Numbered from the stretch's first letter, positions 17,708-27,566 are shown. The stretch: 64,000 nt of DNA from Streptomyces djakartensis (GCF_014651075.1 NZ_BMWE01000004.1:62001-126000), one strand, 5' to 3'. Translations and numbers: made by a program. The notes: a model not told the origin generated them from the letters alone.

Positions 17708-18844
17708 GTGACCGCGTCCACCGCCCAGGCAGCCAAGCGCCCGGCCGGGAAGGGATCGCACCGCCAGACCCAGGTCGATCCCCTCGCCCCGCTGCGCGAG
17801 CCGGACGACCCGCCCTGGGACGTCTACCTCACCGGCACCGTCTTCCTCGACATCGTCTTCACCGGGCTCGACACCGCCCCGGTGCGCGGGACCGAGTCCT
17901 GGGCACGCGGGATGGGGTCGAGCCCCGGCGGCGTCGCCAACATGGCCACCGCGCTGGCCCGCCTCGGCCTGCGTACGTCCCTCGCGGCGGCCTTCGGCGA
18001 CGACCACTACGGCGACTACTGCTGGGACGCCCTGGAACACGGCGAGGGCATCGACCTCTCCCCGTCGCGCAGGGTGCCCGGCTGGCACTCCCCGGTGACC
18101 GTCTCCATGGCGTACGAGGGGGAGCGCACGATGGTCTCGCACGGCCACGAGCCGCCCCCGGAGGAGCCGGCCCCCGAGTGCCCGCCCCGCGCCCGGGCCG
18201 CCGTCGCCTCGCTGGCGCCCGGCGTGAGCGCGCCCTGGATCGCCCAGGCGGCGAGCCGGGGCACCCGGGTCTTCGGCGACGTGGGCTGGGACGACACCGG
18301 CGCGTGGGACCTGGCGGCGCTGCCCGACCTCAGGCACTGCGAGGCGTTCCTGCCGAACGCGCAGGAGGCCATGCGGTACACGGGCGCGGACTGCCCGCGG
18401 GCCGCCGCGCACGCCCTGACCGAGCACGTGCCCGTCGCCGTGGTCACCCTCGGTGCGGACGGGGCGTACGCGGTGGACCGGCGTACGGGGGAGACGGCGG
18501 AGGTGCCGGCGATCGACGTGGAGGCGCTCGACCCCACCGGGGCGGGGGACGTGTTCGTCGCCGGGTTCGTGACCGGCACGCTGGCGGACTGGCCGCTGGC
18601 GGACCGGCTGGCCTTCGCCGGGCTGACGGCGGCGCTGTCGGTGCAGGAGTTCGGGGGGTCGTTGTCGGCGCCCGGGTGGGCGGAGATCGCGGGGTGGTGG
18701 CGGCGGGTGCAGTCGGTGCGGGGGCAGTCGCCGGCGGCGCTGCGGCGGTACGGGTTCCTGGCGGGGCTCGTGCCGGAGGAGTTGGTGAGGCCCTGGCCGT
18801 TGCGGCGGGCCGTGCCGACGATCGGGTTCCGGCGCTCGGCGTGA
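17708..18844 (+). CDS. PfkB-family carbohydrate kinase
   Basis: A ribokinase-like sugar kinase of 378 aa starting with GTG. It has a basic, disordered N-terminus of about 35 residues. The first PfkB region (SSPGGVANMATALARLGL, about 75-92) follows, and the ATP/catalytic motif DPTGAGD is at 275-281, where the final Asp is the base. The substrate cannot be read from sequence. It is encoded next to glucarate dehydratase, but separated by its own leader, so a shared aldarate pathway is only a guess. A strong hairpin follows the stop codon. Confidence 0.88.
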   Translation: MTASTAQAAKRPAGKGSHRQTQVDPLAPLREPDDPPWDVYLTGTVFLDIVFTGLDTAPVRGTESWARGMGSSPGGVANMATALARLGLRTSLAAAFGDDHYGDYCWDALEHGEGIDLSPSRRVPGWHSPVTVSMAYEGERTMVSHGHEPPPEEPAPECPPRARAAVASLAPGVSAPWIAQAASRGTRVFGDVGWDDTGAWDLAALPDLRHCEAFLPNAQEAMRYTGADCPRAAAHALTEHVPVAVVTLGADGAYAVDRRTGETAEVPAIDVEALDPTGAGDVFVAGFVTGTLADWPLADRLAFAGLTAALSVQEFGGSLSAPGWAEIAGWWRRVQSVRGQSPAALRRYGFLAGLVPEELVRPWPLRRAVPTIGFRRSA

Positions 18845-18859
18845 CCTCCCGGCCTGCCG

Positions 18860-18874
18860 GGGGGCTCCGCCCCC
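18860..18874 (+). terminator. GC-rich hairpin after PfkB kinase
   Basis: GGGGG (18860-18864), loop CTCCG, CCCCC (18870-18874), followed by further C/G-rich complement. It has no T tract, as is usual in streptomycetes. It lies 15 bases after the kinase stop. Confidence 0.6.
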
Positions 18875-19065
18875 TGAGCCCCCGGCCTCTGTCCCCCCCC
18901 ACCGCCCGAATCGCTCGGTCAAGAAGAACCGTCGCCTAGGATTCCGGCACCGCCACCAAAACCCCTACGGCGTTGTCAGTGCCCCGTCGTACCCTGGGAA
19001 TCGCGAGGCCGCCCTCAGCTACGCGGCCGTGACGAGGAGGAACCGCAGGCCTTCAGCGCCGGCCC

Positions 19066-20133
<1,068 letters not shown>

Positions 20134-20147
20134 ACAAGCACAACACC

Positions 20148-20645
20148 ATGTCGATCGACGTCAACAACGAGTCCGGCACCGAGGTCGACGAGCAGGCGAT
20201 CCTCGACATCGCCCGCTACGCGCTCGCGCGGATGCGCATCCACCCGCTCTCCGAACTCTCGGTGATCGTCGTGGACGCCGACGCCATGGAGCAGCTCCAC
20301 ATCCAGTGGATGGACCTGCCCGGCCCCACGGATGTCATGTCCTTCCCGATGGACGAGCTGCGCCCGCCGTCCAAGGACGACGACGAGCCGCCGCAGGGGC
20401 TGCTCGGCGACATCGTGCTGTGCCCCGAGGTCGCCGAGAAGCAGGGCAGGGAAGCGGAGACGCAGCACACCATGGACGAGGAGCTCCAGCTGCTCACCGT
20501 CCACGGCGTGCTGCACCTGCTGGGCTACGACCACGAGGAACCGGACGAGAAGGCCGAGATGTTCGGCCTCCAGGCGGCCATCGTGGACGGCTGGCGCGCG
20601 GAGCGGGGCCTGACGGGCCCGTCCCCGGCGCCGACGGTCTCGTAA
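20148..20645 (+). CDS. ybeY: Endoribonuclease YbeY (rRNA maturation factor)
   Basis: A 165-aa metalloprotein needed for 16S rRNA 3'-end processing and 70S quality control. Zinc is bound by the three histidines of [11 protein letters not shown]. The preceding segment [13 protein letters not shown] is the other YbeY hallmark. It is situated between phoH and the CNNM/CBS transporter gene as in most actinobacteria, with short gaps (14 and 9 bases) implying one operon. Confidence 0.95.
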   Translation: MSIDVNNESGTEVDEQAILDIARYALARMRIHPLSELSVIVVDADAMEQLHIQWMDLPGPTDVMSFPMDELRPPSKDDDEPPQGLLGDIVLCPEVAEKQGREAETQHTMDEELQLLTVHGVLHLLGYDHEEPDEKAEMFGLQAAIVDGWRAERGLTGPSPAPTVS

Positions 20646-20654
20646 CGCCCGCCG

Positions 20655-21959
20655 ATGAGTCCGCAACTCGCCCTGGGCGCGATCGCCCTGGTCGTCGTGG
20701 CCTGGCTCGCCGCCTGCGCGGAGGCGGGCCTCGCGCGCGTCTCCAGCTTCCGGGCCGAGGAGGCCGTGCGCTCCGGCCGCCGGGGCAGCGCCAAGCTCTC
20801 CCAGGTCGCCGCCGACCCGACCCGCTATCTGAACGTGGCGCTGCTGGTCCGCGTCGCCTGCGAGATGGCCGCCGCAGCGCTGATCACCTACGGCTGCCTC
20901 AAGGAGTTCGACGGCACCACCGAGGCGCTGCTGATCGCCATCGCCGTCATGGTCCTGGTGTCGTACGTCGCCGTCGGCGTCTCCCCGCGCACCATCGGCC
21001 GCCAGCACCCGATGAACACCGCGACGGTCTCGGCCTACGTCCTGGTGCCGCTGGCCCGGATCATGGGCCCGATCCCGTCGCTGCTGATCCTCATCGGCAA
21101 CGCGCTCACCCCCGGCAAGGGCTTCCGCCGTGGCCCGTTCGCCTCCGAGGCGGAGCTGCGCGCCCTGGTCGACCTCGCCGAGAAGGAGTCGCTCATCGAG
21201 GACGAGGAGCGCCGTATGGTGCACTCGGTCTTCGAACTGGGCGACACCCTGGTCCGGGAGGTCATGGTCCCGCGCACGGACCTGGTGGTCATCGAGCGTT
21301 TCAAGACCATCCGCCAGGCCCTCACCCTCGCCCTGCGCTCCGGCTTCTCCCGCATCCCGGTGACCGGCGAGAGCGAGGACGACATCGTCGGCGTGGTGTA
21401 CCTGAAGGACCTGGTCCGCAAGACGCACATCAGCCGCGAGGCCGAGTCCGAGCAGGTGTCCACGGCGATGCGCCCGGCGTTCTTCGTGCCCGACACCAAG
21501 AACGCCGGCGACCTGCTGCGCGAGATGCAGAAGCAACGCAACCACGTCGCCGTCGCCGTCGACGAGTACGGCGGCACCGCCGGCATCGTCACCATCGAGG
21601 ACATCCTCGAGGAGATCGTCGGCGAGATCACCGACGAGTACGACCGCGAACTGCCCCCGGTGGAGGACCTCGGCAAGGACCGCTACCGGGTCACGGCCCG
21701 CCTCGACATCAGCGACCTGGGCGAGCTGTACGGCCTGGAGGAGTTCGACGACGAGGACGTCGAGACGGTCGGCGGCCTGCTGGCGAAGGCCCTGGGCCGC
21801 GTGCCCATCGCCGGGGCGTCGTCCGTCGTCGCCCTCCCCGACGGCCGGGAACTGCGCCTGACCGCGGAGGCGGCGGCCGGCCGCCGCAACAAGATCGTGA
21901 CGGTGCTGGCGGAGCCGGTGGACCCGGTGGACCCACAGGAGGAGGAGAAGCCGGAGTGA
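20655..21959 (+). CDS. CNNM/CorC-type membrane protein with CBS pair
   Basis: A protein of 434 aa. The N-terminal DUF21/CNNM domain has about four membrane segments (residues 1-140: LALGAIALVVVAWLAACAEAG; LLIAIAVMVLVSYVAVGV; VPLARIMGPIPSLLILIGNAL). It is followed by a cytoplasmic CBS-domain pair (about 195-320, including VMVPRTDLVVI and VAVDEYGGTAGIVTIEDILEEIVGEI) and a CorC_HlyC transporter-associated domain at the end. The family moves or senses magnesium and related ions. It overlaps the next gene by three bases. Confidence 0.92.
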   Translation: MSPQLALGAIALVVVAWLAACAEAGLARVSSFRAEEAVRSGRRGSAKLSQVAADPTRYLNVALLVRVACEMAAAALITYGCLKEFDGTTEALLIAIAVMVLVSYVAVGVSPRTIGRQHPMNTATVSAYVLVPLARIMGPIPSLLILIGNALTPGKGFRRGPFASEAELRALVDLAEKESLIEDEERRMVHSVFELGDTLVREVMVPRTDLVVIERFKTIRQALTLALRSGFSRIPVTGESEDDIVGVVYLKDLVRKTHISREAESEQVSTAMRPAFFVPDTKNAGDLLREMQKQRNHVAVAVDEYGGTAGIVTIEDILEEIVGEITDEYDRELPPVEDLGKDRYRVTARLDISDLGELYGLEEFDDEDVETVGGLLAKALGRVPIAGASSVVALPDGRELRLTAEAAAGRRNKIVTVLAEPVDPVDPQEEEKPE

Positions 21960-22315
21960 CCCCACAGGAACTGCGCGCGTTCTGCCTGTCCTTCAACGCG
22001 GCGGTGGAGGACTTCCCCTTCAGCCCGGAGATCTCGGTCTTCAAGGTCCAGGGGAAGCTCTTCGCGCTGTCGCACCTCGACGCACGCCCCCTGAAGGTCA
22101 ACCTCAAGTGCGACCCGGACGACGCCATCCGGCTGCGCCGTGAGCACGAGGGGCTGATCGTGCCGGGCTGGCACATGAACAAACGGCACTGGAACACCGT
22201 CACGGCCGACGGCGACCTCCCCGACCAGCTGGTCCGGGAGCTCGTCGAGGACTCCTACGACCTCGTCGTGGCGGGCCTGCCCCGAGCGGACCGCCTGCGC
22301 CTCGACCGCCCCTGA
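21956..22315 (+). CDS. MmcQ/YjbR family protein
   Basis: A 119-aa protein of the MmcQ/YjbR fold (double-wing DNA-binding-like). It begins TPQELRAFCLSFNAAVEDFPF and contains VFKVQGKLFAL, LNLKCDPDDA-type VNLKCDPDDAIRLR, GWHMNKRHWNTV and a terminal EDSYDLVV, in the family order. The GTG start at 21956 lies inside the stop of the CNNM gene, with AGGAGGAGG ahead of it, so expression is coupled. Function is not established for the family. Confidence 0.88.
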   Translation: MTPQELRAFCLSFNAAVEDFPFSPEISVFKVQGKLFALSHLDARPLKVNLKCDPDDAIRLRREHEGLIVPGWHMNKRHWNTVTADGDLPDQLVRELVEDSYDLVVAGLPRADRLRLDRP

Positions 22316-22335
22316 CGCTTCCGTATGCTCGGATC

Positions 22336-22689
22336 ATGACCGACAGCAGCGCGCTCGACCCCGAGGACCGCAAGATCGTCACCCTGGCCCGTTCCGCGCG
22401 GGCCCGCAACGGTGTGCCCGAGGGGGCGGCCGTACGCGACGAGACCGGCCGCACCTATGTCGCCGCGACCGTGGCCCTCGACTCCCTGAAGCTCAGCGCC
22501 CTTCGGACGGCGGTGGCCATGGCGGTGGCCTCCGGCGCCACGTCGCTGGAGGCCGCGGCGGTCGTGACCGAGTCGGAGACCGCTTCCGCGGAGGACCGGG
22601 CGGCGGTACGGGACCTCGGTGGCGCGCAGACGCCCGTGCTGGTGGCGGGGCCCGACGGGGTCGTTCGGCTTACGGTCTCGGCGGGCTGA
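22336..22689 (+). CDS. Cytidine-deaminase-like protein lacking the zinc site
   Basis: A 117-aa protein with the cytidine deaminase fold order: an N-terminal helix LVTLARSARARNGVPEGAAVRD-like stretch, then TYVAATVALDSLKLSALRTAVAMAVASGA. The HAE and PCxxC motifs that bind catalytic zinc in true cytidine deaminases are absent (LSALRTA stands at the HAE position). It is often annotated as cytidine deaminase in this position before era, but deaminase activity is unlikely. It may have become a structural or regulatory partner. A hairpin lies just after the stop. Confidence 0.8.
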   Translation: MTDSSALDPEDRKIVTLARSARARNGVPEGAAVRDETGRTYVAATVALDSLKLSALRTAVAMAVASGATSLEAAAVVTESETASAEDRAAVRDLGGAQTPVLVAGPDGVVRLTVSAG

Positions 22690-22693
22690 GGTC

Positions 22694-22714
22694 CTGGGGG
22701 CTGCGCCCCCCCAG
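22694..22714 (+). terminator. Hairpin terminator after the phoH-CDA-like run
   Basis: CTGGGGG (22694-22700) and CCCCCAG (22708-22714) form a 7-bp stem with a 7-base loop, five bases after the stop. More C-rich sequence follows; there is no T run. Confidence 0.65.
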
Positions 22715-22732
22715 CCCCCCGTCGGCCTTGGC

Positions 22733-22762
22733 GGCCTCGTCCTCAAACGCCGGACGGGCTGG
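22733..22762. repeat. Dispersed Streptomyces repeat (CCGTCCGGCGTTTGAGGACG type, reverse orientation)
   Basis: Read on the minus strand this is CAGCCCGTCCGGCG followed by TTTGAGGACGAGGCC, a sequence I recognise as recurring between many streptomycete genes, often beside terminators, as here. The rest of the 387-base gap to era holds only a weak minus-strand open frame (about 22890 downward, reading VIPKTVIRSEPKASRHARWE) of unknown family that runs into this repeat and is not convincingly a gene. Confidence 0.55.
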
Positions 22763-23076
22763 TCGATGACCGACAGGCCGTCCGGGTCAGCCTGGCTGAA
22801 TTCGCTGTAACCGTCGGTAATAAGGCCGGATTCCCACCTTGCGTGCCTGGAGGCCTTCGGCTCGCTGCGGATGACCGTCTTCGGTATCACCATCCCCCTG
22901 CACGGCGGCCGGGCCGCAGTCGCCGGGCCCGTTCGTTCTCGACTGATCCCGCCCGGCTGATCCCGGCGGGTCCGGGCGCGATCCACGGCGCGTCCGGCCC
23001 GCGCCCGCCCTGGCAGCCAGGAGGGGTGCGCGGGGGCTGTGCTCAGAGGCCTCGTGGATCAGGGAGAATGGGCGGC

Positions 23077-24030
23077 ATGAGCGTTCGCACCCAGTCATCC
23101 GAAGAGTCGGGCGAGACCGTCCACCGTGCCGGCTTCGCCTGCTTCGTCGGCCGCCCCAACGCGGGCAAGTCGACCCTGACGAACGCTCTGGTCGGCCAGA
23201 AGGTGGCGATCACAGCGAACCAGCCGCAGACGACGCGGCACACCGTGCGCGGCATCGTGCACCGCCCGGACGCGCAGCTGATCCTGGTCGACACCCCGGG
23301 GCTGCACAAGCCGCGCACGCTGCTGGGCGAGCGGCTCAACGACGTCGTCCGCACCACCTGGGCCGAGGTCGACGTGATCGGCTTCTGCCTGCCGGCGAAC
23401 GAGAAGATCGGTCCCGGTGACCGTTTCATCGCCAAGGAGCTCGCGGGGATCAAGAAGTCGCCGAAGGTCGCCATCGTCACCAAGACGGACCTCGTCGACT
23501 CCAAGAGGCTGGCCGAGCAGCTCATCGCGATCGACCAGCTGGGCAAGGAGCTGGGCATCGAGTGGGCGGAGATCGTCCCGGTGTCGGCGGTCGGCGACAA
23601 GCAGGTCGAGCTGCTGGCGGACCTCCTGGTCCCGCTGCTTCCGGAGGGTCCCGCCCTCTACCCCGAGGGTGACCTCACGGACGAGCCCGAGCAGGTCATG
23701 ATCGCCGAGCTGATCCGCGAGGCGGCCCTGGAAGGCGTCCGCGACGAGCTGCCGCACTCCATCGCGGTGGTGGTCGAGGAGATGCTCCCCCGCGAGGACC
23801 GCCCCGCCGACAAGCCCCTCCTCGACATCCATGCCTTCGTCTACATCGAGCGCCCCAGCCAGAAGGGCATCATCATCGGCCCCAAGGGCAAACGCCTGAA
23901 GGACGTCGGCATCAAGTCCCGCAAGCAGATCGAGGCGCTCCTCGGCACTCCCGTGTTCCTGGACCTCCACGTGAAGGTCGCCAAGGACTGGCAGCGGGAT
24001 CCGAAGCAGTTGCGCCGGCTCGGGTTCTGA
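23077..24030 (+). CDS. era: GTPase Era
   Basis: A 317-aa essential GTPase that binds the 3' end of 16S rRNA during 30S assembly. G1 is GRPNAGKS (residues 25-32), then the TTRH switch region, G3 DTPG, G4 TKTD and G5 VSA. The C-terminal KH domain carries IIIGPKGKRLKDVGIKSR. The ATG at 23077 is preferred because AGGGAG at 23061-23066 is about ten bases upstream; the in-frame ATG at 23068 is too close. It converges with the next gene, 24 bases away. Confidence 0.96.
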   Translation: MSVRTQSSEESGETVHRAGFACFVGRPNAGKSTLTNALVGQKVAITANQPQTTRHTVRGIVHRPDAQLILVDTPGLHKPRTLLGERLNDVVRTTWAEVDVIGFCLPANEKIGPGDRFIAKELAGIKKSPKVAIVTKTDLVDSKRLAEQLIAIDQLGKELGIEWAEIVPVSAVGDKQVELLADLLVPLLPEGPALYPEGDLTDEPEQVMIAELIREAALEGVRDELPHSIAVVVEEMLPREDRPADKPLLDIHAFVYIERPSQKGIIIGPKGKRLKDVGIKSRKQIEALLGTPVFLDLHVKVAKDWQRDPKQLRRLGF

Positions 24031-24054
24031 GCCCCGGTCGCTGGTGCCGCGTCA

Positions 24055-24498
24055 CTAGGAGGCGGTGGCCAGGCTGGCCCAGACCGCGTTGCCGCCCGTG
24101 AGCGGGGAGCGGACGATTCCCCAGCTGACGGCTATCTCGCTGACGAGCAGGAGCCCGCGGCCGTGCTCGTCGTCGGGGCCGGGGCGGCAGTCGGGTATGC
24201 GGTGGCCCGTGAGGTCGCCGTCGTGCACCTCCAGCCGGAAGTGGTCGTCGGTCAGCCGGCCCACACCGCACAGGATGTGCTCGCTGAGAGTGTGCAGGAC
24301 GGCGTTGGTCACCAGCTCGGACACCAGCAGCACGGCGTTCGCGCACGCCTCGTCGGGCACCCGCCACGAGGTCAGCCGGGCCTGCGTGGCGTGACGGGCG
24401 ACTCTGGCACTGGTCCGGTGGGGCGGCAGTTCCAGCCAGTGCGTGCGGCCCGGGCGCACCGCGTCCAGGAAACGGGGAGAAGTCGTGTGGGGGGACAC
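24055..24498 (-). CDS. ATP-binding anti-sigma-factor-like protein (RsbW/SpoIIAB type)
   Basis: A 147-aa protein consisting of a single HATPase_c_2 domain: the N box is ELVTNAVLH, the G1 region is DDEHGRGLLLV, and the final strand contains GGNAVWASL. Streptomycetes carry dozens of these small ATPases, some of which act as anti-sigma kinases. The GTG at 24498 has GGAAGG at proper spacing; the longer frame to 24618 adds residues unlike the family. No anti-anti-sigma partner is adjacent. Confidence 0.85.
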   Translation of the reverse strand: MSPHTTSPRFLDAVRPGRTHWLELPPHRTSARVARHATQARLTSWRVPDEACANAVLLVSELVTNAVLHTLSEHILCGVGRLTDDHFRLEVHDGDLTGHRIPDCRPGPDDEHGRGLLLVSEIAVSWGIVRSPLTGGNAVWASLATAS

Positions 24499-24645
24499 GG
24501 CGGTCGCCTTCCGTGGGGGTGGGCGAGGCAGGCAACGGAACGGCCGGAAAGTGGACTTCGGACTTCCGGAGCCCTGTTCGCACAAGTAACTATGCTCGCA
24601 GAGCAGTTGATACCGCAACCATCAGGGTGTGAACCGGGACGGAAA

Positions 24646-25968
24646 TCAGGCCGTGGACCCCTGGGCCCGCAGCATCTCCCGGTACCAGCGGTACGACGCC
24701 TTCGGGGTCCGCTCCAGGGTGTCGAAGTCGACGTGGACCAGGCCGAAGCGGCGGGCGTAGCCCTCCGCCCACTCGAAGTTGTCCAGCAGGGACCACACGA
24801 AGTAGCCCCGCACGTCGACGCCCGCCGCCACGGCCCGGTGCAGGGCCCGGACGTGGCCGTCGAGGTAGGCGATGCGGTCCTGGTCGTCGACGCCCGGGTA
24901 GGAGCAGCCGTTCTCGGTGATGACGACGGGCGGGAGACGGTCGCCGTAGCGGTCCCGGAAGCCGGTGAGGAGTTCGGTGAGACCCTCGGGCACGACCGGC
25001 CAGCCGAAGTCGGTGACCGGGTGCCCTTCGATCTGCCGCACCGAGAAGGGGAGTCCGGCGGGCATGCTGACACCGCCGAACTCGATCTCCGTGCCCTGCG
25101 GGGCGCCCACCCGGGTCGGCGCGTAGTAGTTGATCCCGTACCAGTCGAGCGGCTCGGCGATCACCTTCAGGTCGGCCTCGACGTCCCCGGGCATCAGCTC
25201 ACCGATGCCGTCCGGGTACCGGCCCAGCAGCAGCGGGTCCGCGAACAGGCGGTTCAGCAGGAGGTCGTAGAAGTCGGCCGCCTCGACGTCCGCCGCCTCG
25301 GTGGACGCCGCCCAGGTCGGGCCGTGCGAGTTGGCGATGCCGATGTCCGTGGCGCCCGTGGCGCGCAGGGCACGGACGGCCAGGCCGTGGGCCAGCAGCT
25401 GGTGGTGGGCGGCCGGGAGCGCGTCGAACAGCAGCCGCCTGCCCGGTGCGTGGACGCCCAGGGCGTGGCCGAGCAGGGTGTGCTCGGCCGGCTCGTTCAG
25501 GGTGATCCACTTCGTCACGCGGTCACCGAGGCGGCCGGCCACCAGCGACACGTACTCGGCGAAGCGATCCGCCGTGGAGCGCTCCAGCCAGTCCAGGTCC
25601 GTCGGCAGGTCCCAGTGGAACAGGGTCGGCACCGGGCGGACGCCCGCCGCGCACAGGTCGTCCACCAGCCGGTCGTAGAAGTCCAGGCCCTTCTCCGACC
25701 GCGTCCTCGGCCAGGAGACCGAGAAACGGTACGCGTTCACCCCCAGATCGGCCAGGAGCGCCACGTCCTCCCGGTGGCGGTGGTAGTGGTCGCAGGCCAC
25801 CGCCGCCGTCGAGCCGTCCTTCACCCGTCCGGGCTCGGCCGTGAAGGCGTCCCACACGGACGGCTCGCGCGTCTGAGCAGCACCCTCGATCTGGTGCGCC
25901 GAGGTGGACACGCCCCAGAGGAAGCCGGCCGGGAAACGGGGGATCGGGGTGCCTGCGTCAGTCGCCAT
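24646..25968 (-). CDS. GH1 beta-glucosidase
   Basis: A glycoside hydrolase family 1 enzyme of 440 aa, which cleaves beta-linked glucosides or galactosides from the non-reducing end. The acid/base Glu159 is in TLNEP and the nucleophile Glu352 in ITENG. FLWGVSTSAHQIEGA near the N-terminus and YFVWSLLDNFEWAEGY near the C-terminus bind the sugar. There is no signal peptide, so it is intracellular. ATG 25968 is taken as the start; a TTG at 26004 would add 12 residues. It lies 57 bases after emfourin on the same strand and may be read through from it. Confidence 0.93.
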   Translation of the reverse strand: MATDAGTPIPRFPAGFLWGVSTSAHQIEGAAQTREPSVWDAFTAEPGRVKDGSTAAVACDHYHRHREDVALLADLGVNAYRFSVSWPRTRSEKGLDFYDRLVDDLCAAGVRPVPTLFHWDLPTDLDWLERSTADRFAEYVSLVAGRLGDRVTKWITLNEPAEHTLLGHALGVHAPGRRLLFDALPAAHHQLLAHGLAVRALRATGATDIGIANSHGPTWAASTEAADVEAADFYDLLLNRLFADPLLLGRYPDGIGELMPGDVEADLKVIAEPLDWYGINYYAPTRVGAPQGTEIEFGGVSMPAGLPFSVRQIEGHPVTDFGWPVVPEGLTELLTGFRDRYGDRLPPVVITENGCSYPGVDDQDRIAYLDGHVRALHRAVAAGVDVRGYFVWSLLDNFEWAEGYARRFGLVHVDFDTLERTPKASYRWYREMLRAQGSTA

Positions 25969-26025
25969 GCGCGGATCATCCGTACCAGCGGTAACGGAAG
26001 TCAACAGGCCGCTGCCGAGGACCTG

Positions 26026-26292
26026 TTACGCCCCGTCCCTCAACACCCGAGAGATCAGCTTCCGCTGCTCCTCGGTGAGCCGGGGGTCCGCGCAGTACAC
26101 CGTCCTGCCGTCCACGGTGATCTGGTAGCTGAAGCCGTCCGGGACCCCGACCGGCGGGGTGGTCCGGCCGGCGGCGACCGCCCGCTCGGCCAGGGCGTGC
26201 CACTCGGAGGCATCGAGGCGGCCCGAGGTGTCCACCTCGGCGAACCGCTCGATGCCCGCGAACCCGCCCGTGCGCCTCACCTGAATCCGCAT
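26026..26292 (-). CDS. Emfourin-like protealysin inhibitor
   Basis: An 88-aa protein matching the emfourin family: MRIQVRRTGGFAGI, then an ASEWHALAERAV helix and FSYQITVDGRTVYCADPRLTE-type strands with Tyr66/Cys67. Emfourin is the cytosolic inhibitor encoded beside protealysin-like M4 peptidases. Here the peptidase gene ends 21 bases upstream on the same strand, which strongly supports the assignment and a two-gene operon in which inhibitor and protease are co-produced. Confidence 0.88.
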   Translation of the reverse strand: MRIQVRRTGGFAGIERFAEVDTSGRLDASEWHALAERAVAAGRTTPPVGVPDGFSYQITVDGRTVYCADPRLTEEQRKLISRVLRDGA

Positions 26293-26312
26293 GGCACCTG
26301 TCTAGTACGGAA

Positions 26313-27374
26313 CTACAGGGTCCGCACCCCGACCTGCTCCCAGGCCTTCGACACGGCGTCCAGCTCGTCCCCGTCGCCGTACCGCTCCCGCGCGGCCTTG
26401 ACGGTGAGCGTGGCGAAGTCGACGAACATCGCCTGCTCCCTCAGCTCACCGCCGGTCAGCACGTCGTACCAGATCTGTCCCGCACGCTCCCAGGCGTAGC
26501 CGCCGAGGGCCGTGGCAGCGAGGTAGAAGGCGTGGTTCGGGATGCCCGAGTTGATGTGGACACCGCCGTTGTCGCGGCCGGTGCGGACGAAGTCGTCCAT
26601 CGTCGCGGGCTGCGGATCCTTGCCGAGGACGTCGTCGTCGTACGCCGTGCCCGGCTCCTTCATGGAGCGCAGCGCCACGCCCGTCACCCGCGGGGCGAGC
26701 AGGCCCGCGCCGATCAGCCAGTCGGCCTCGGCGGCGGTCTGGCCGAGGGTGTACTGCTTGATGAGCGAGCCGAAGACGTCCGACACCGACTCGTTCAGCG
26801 CGCCCGGCTGGCCGAAGTAGGTGAGGTTGGCCGTGTACTGGGTGACGCCGTGCGCGAGTTCGTGCCCGATGACGTCGATCGGGATGGTGAAGTCGAGGAA
26901 GATCTCCCCGTCCCCGTCGCCGAAGACCATCTGCTCGCCGTTCCAGAAGGCGTTGTTGTAGTCGCGGTCGTAGTGGACCGTCGCGTCCAGCGGCAGCCCG
27001 TTCCCGTCGATCGAGTCGCGCCGGTACGCCGTGAGCAGCAGCTCGAAGGTGGCGCCGAGGCCGGCGTAGGCGCGGTTGACGGTGGCGTCCCTGCCGGGGT
27101 CCTCGCCCTCCCCGCGGACCTTGCGGCCGGGCAGGTCGGTGCCGTTGCCGGCGTCGTGGATCGTGCGCCGCGGTTTGCCGTCGGCGACCGAGGCGACGGC
27201 GGCGGCGCCGATGACCGTGGTGAGGCGGCGCTGGGTGCGCTCGTAGGCGTCGCGCTGCAGGGTGCGGCGGGCGGGACCCGCCAGCGCGGGGTCCTCGGCC
27301 TGGGCGAGCTTGTCGAGGACGTGGGGCGGGACGATGGTGCAGAAGACGGGCTCGAAGCCCCCGTGAGTCGTCAT
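26313..27374 (-). CDS. M4 (thermolysin-family) metallopeptidase, protealysin type
   Basis: A zinc metallopeptidase of 353 aa. The zinc site is HELAH at residues 171-175 with Glu195 in NESVSD, and the catalytic His273 is in GVHINSG. Calcium-binding acidic loops follow the family. It has no signal peptide and no long secreted-type propeptide. Instead it has a short N-terminus with CTIVPPHVLDKLA, the protealysin-type precursor motif whose Cys or Pro residues keep the enzyme latent. The protein is therefore probably intracellular or released without Sec export. It is followed by its putative inhibitor emfourin. Confidence 0.92.
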   Translation of the reverse strand: MTTHGGFEPVFCTIVPPHVLDKLAQAEDPALAGPARRTLQRDAYERTQRRLTTVIGAAAVASVADGKPRRTIHDAGNGTDLPGRKVRGEGEDPGRDATVNRAYAGLGATFELLLTAYRRDSIDGNGLPLDATVHYDRDYNNAFWNGEQMVFGDGDGEIFLDFTIPIDVIGHELAHGVTQYTANLTYFGQPGALNESVSDVFGSLIKQYTLGQTAAEADWLIGAGLLAPRVTGVALRSMKEPGTAYDDDVLGKDPQPATMDDFVRTGRDNGGVHINSGIPNHAFYLAATALGGYAWERAGQIWYDVLTGGELREQAMFVDFATLTVKAARERYGDGDELDAVSKAWEQVGVRTL

Positions 27375-27394
27375 GTCCGGCACCTTTGCACTGT

Positions 27395-27410
27395 GTGACG
27401 ACACTGTCAC
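27395..27410. promoter_or_regulatory. Inverted repeat GTGAC-GACACT-GTCAC before the M4 peptidase gene
   Basis: A 5-6-5 inverted repeat 20 bases upstream of the peptidase start codon, in the divergent region shared with leuA. It is a candidate operator; the binding protein is unknown. Confidence 0.35.
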
Positions 27411-27505
27411 TAGTCGCCACCATGATTGGTGAAATACCGGGACAACGATCCTCACTCTCCGTGGTGAGGTGGTATGGGGAAGTGGTATAGCGCACTTTTT
27501 GTCCC

Positions 27506-27529
27506 GTATGCGCAGCCGGTCCCGCATAC
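27506..27529. promoter_or_regulatory. Inverted repeat GTATGCG-N10-CGCATAC upstream of the leuA leader
   Basis: Two 7-base arms (27506-27512 and 27523-27529) lie about 40-60 bases before the leader peptide. The arms are 17 bases apart, so they fall on nearly the same DNA face. It may be a binding site at the leuA promoter. Confidence 0.35.
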
Positions 27530-27566
27530 TGATACGGACCGGCGCATCCGGAGGGCCTCGGCTAGC

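Noticed and set aside
20306-22315. Open frame of 669 codons on the plus strand
   Set aside because: Most of it is an off-frame reading of ybeY and the CNNM gene; only its last 119 codons are real (the YjbR protein).
22750-22900. Minus-strand open frame reading VIPKTVIRSEPKASRHARWE
   Set aside because: It has rare codons, no natural stop before running into a dispersed repeat, and no recognised family; kept only as a note.
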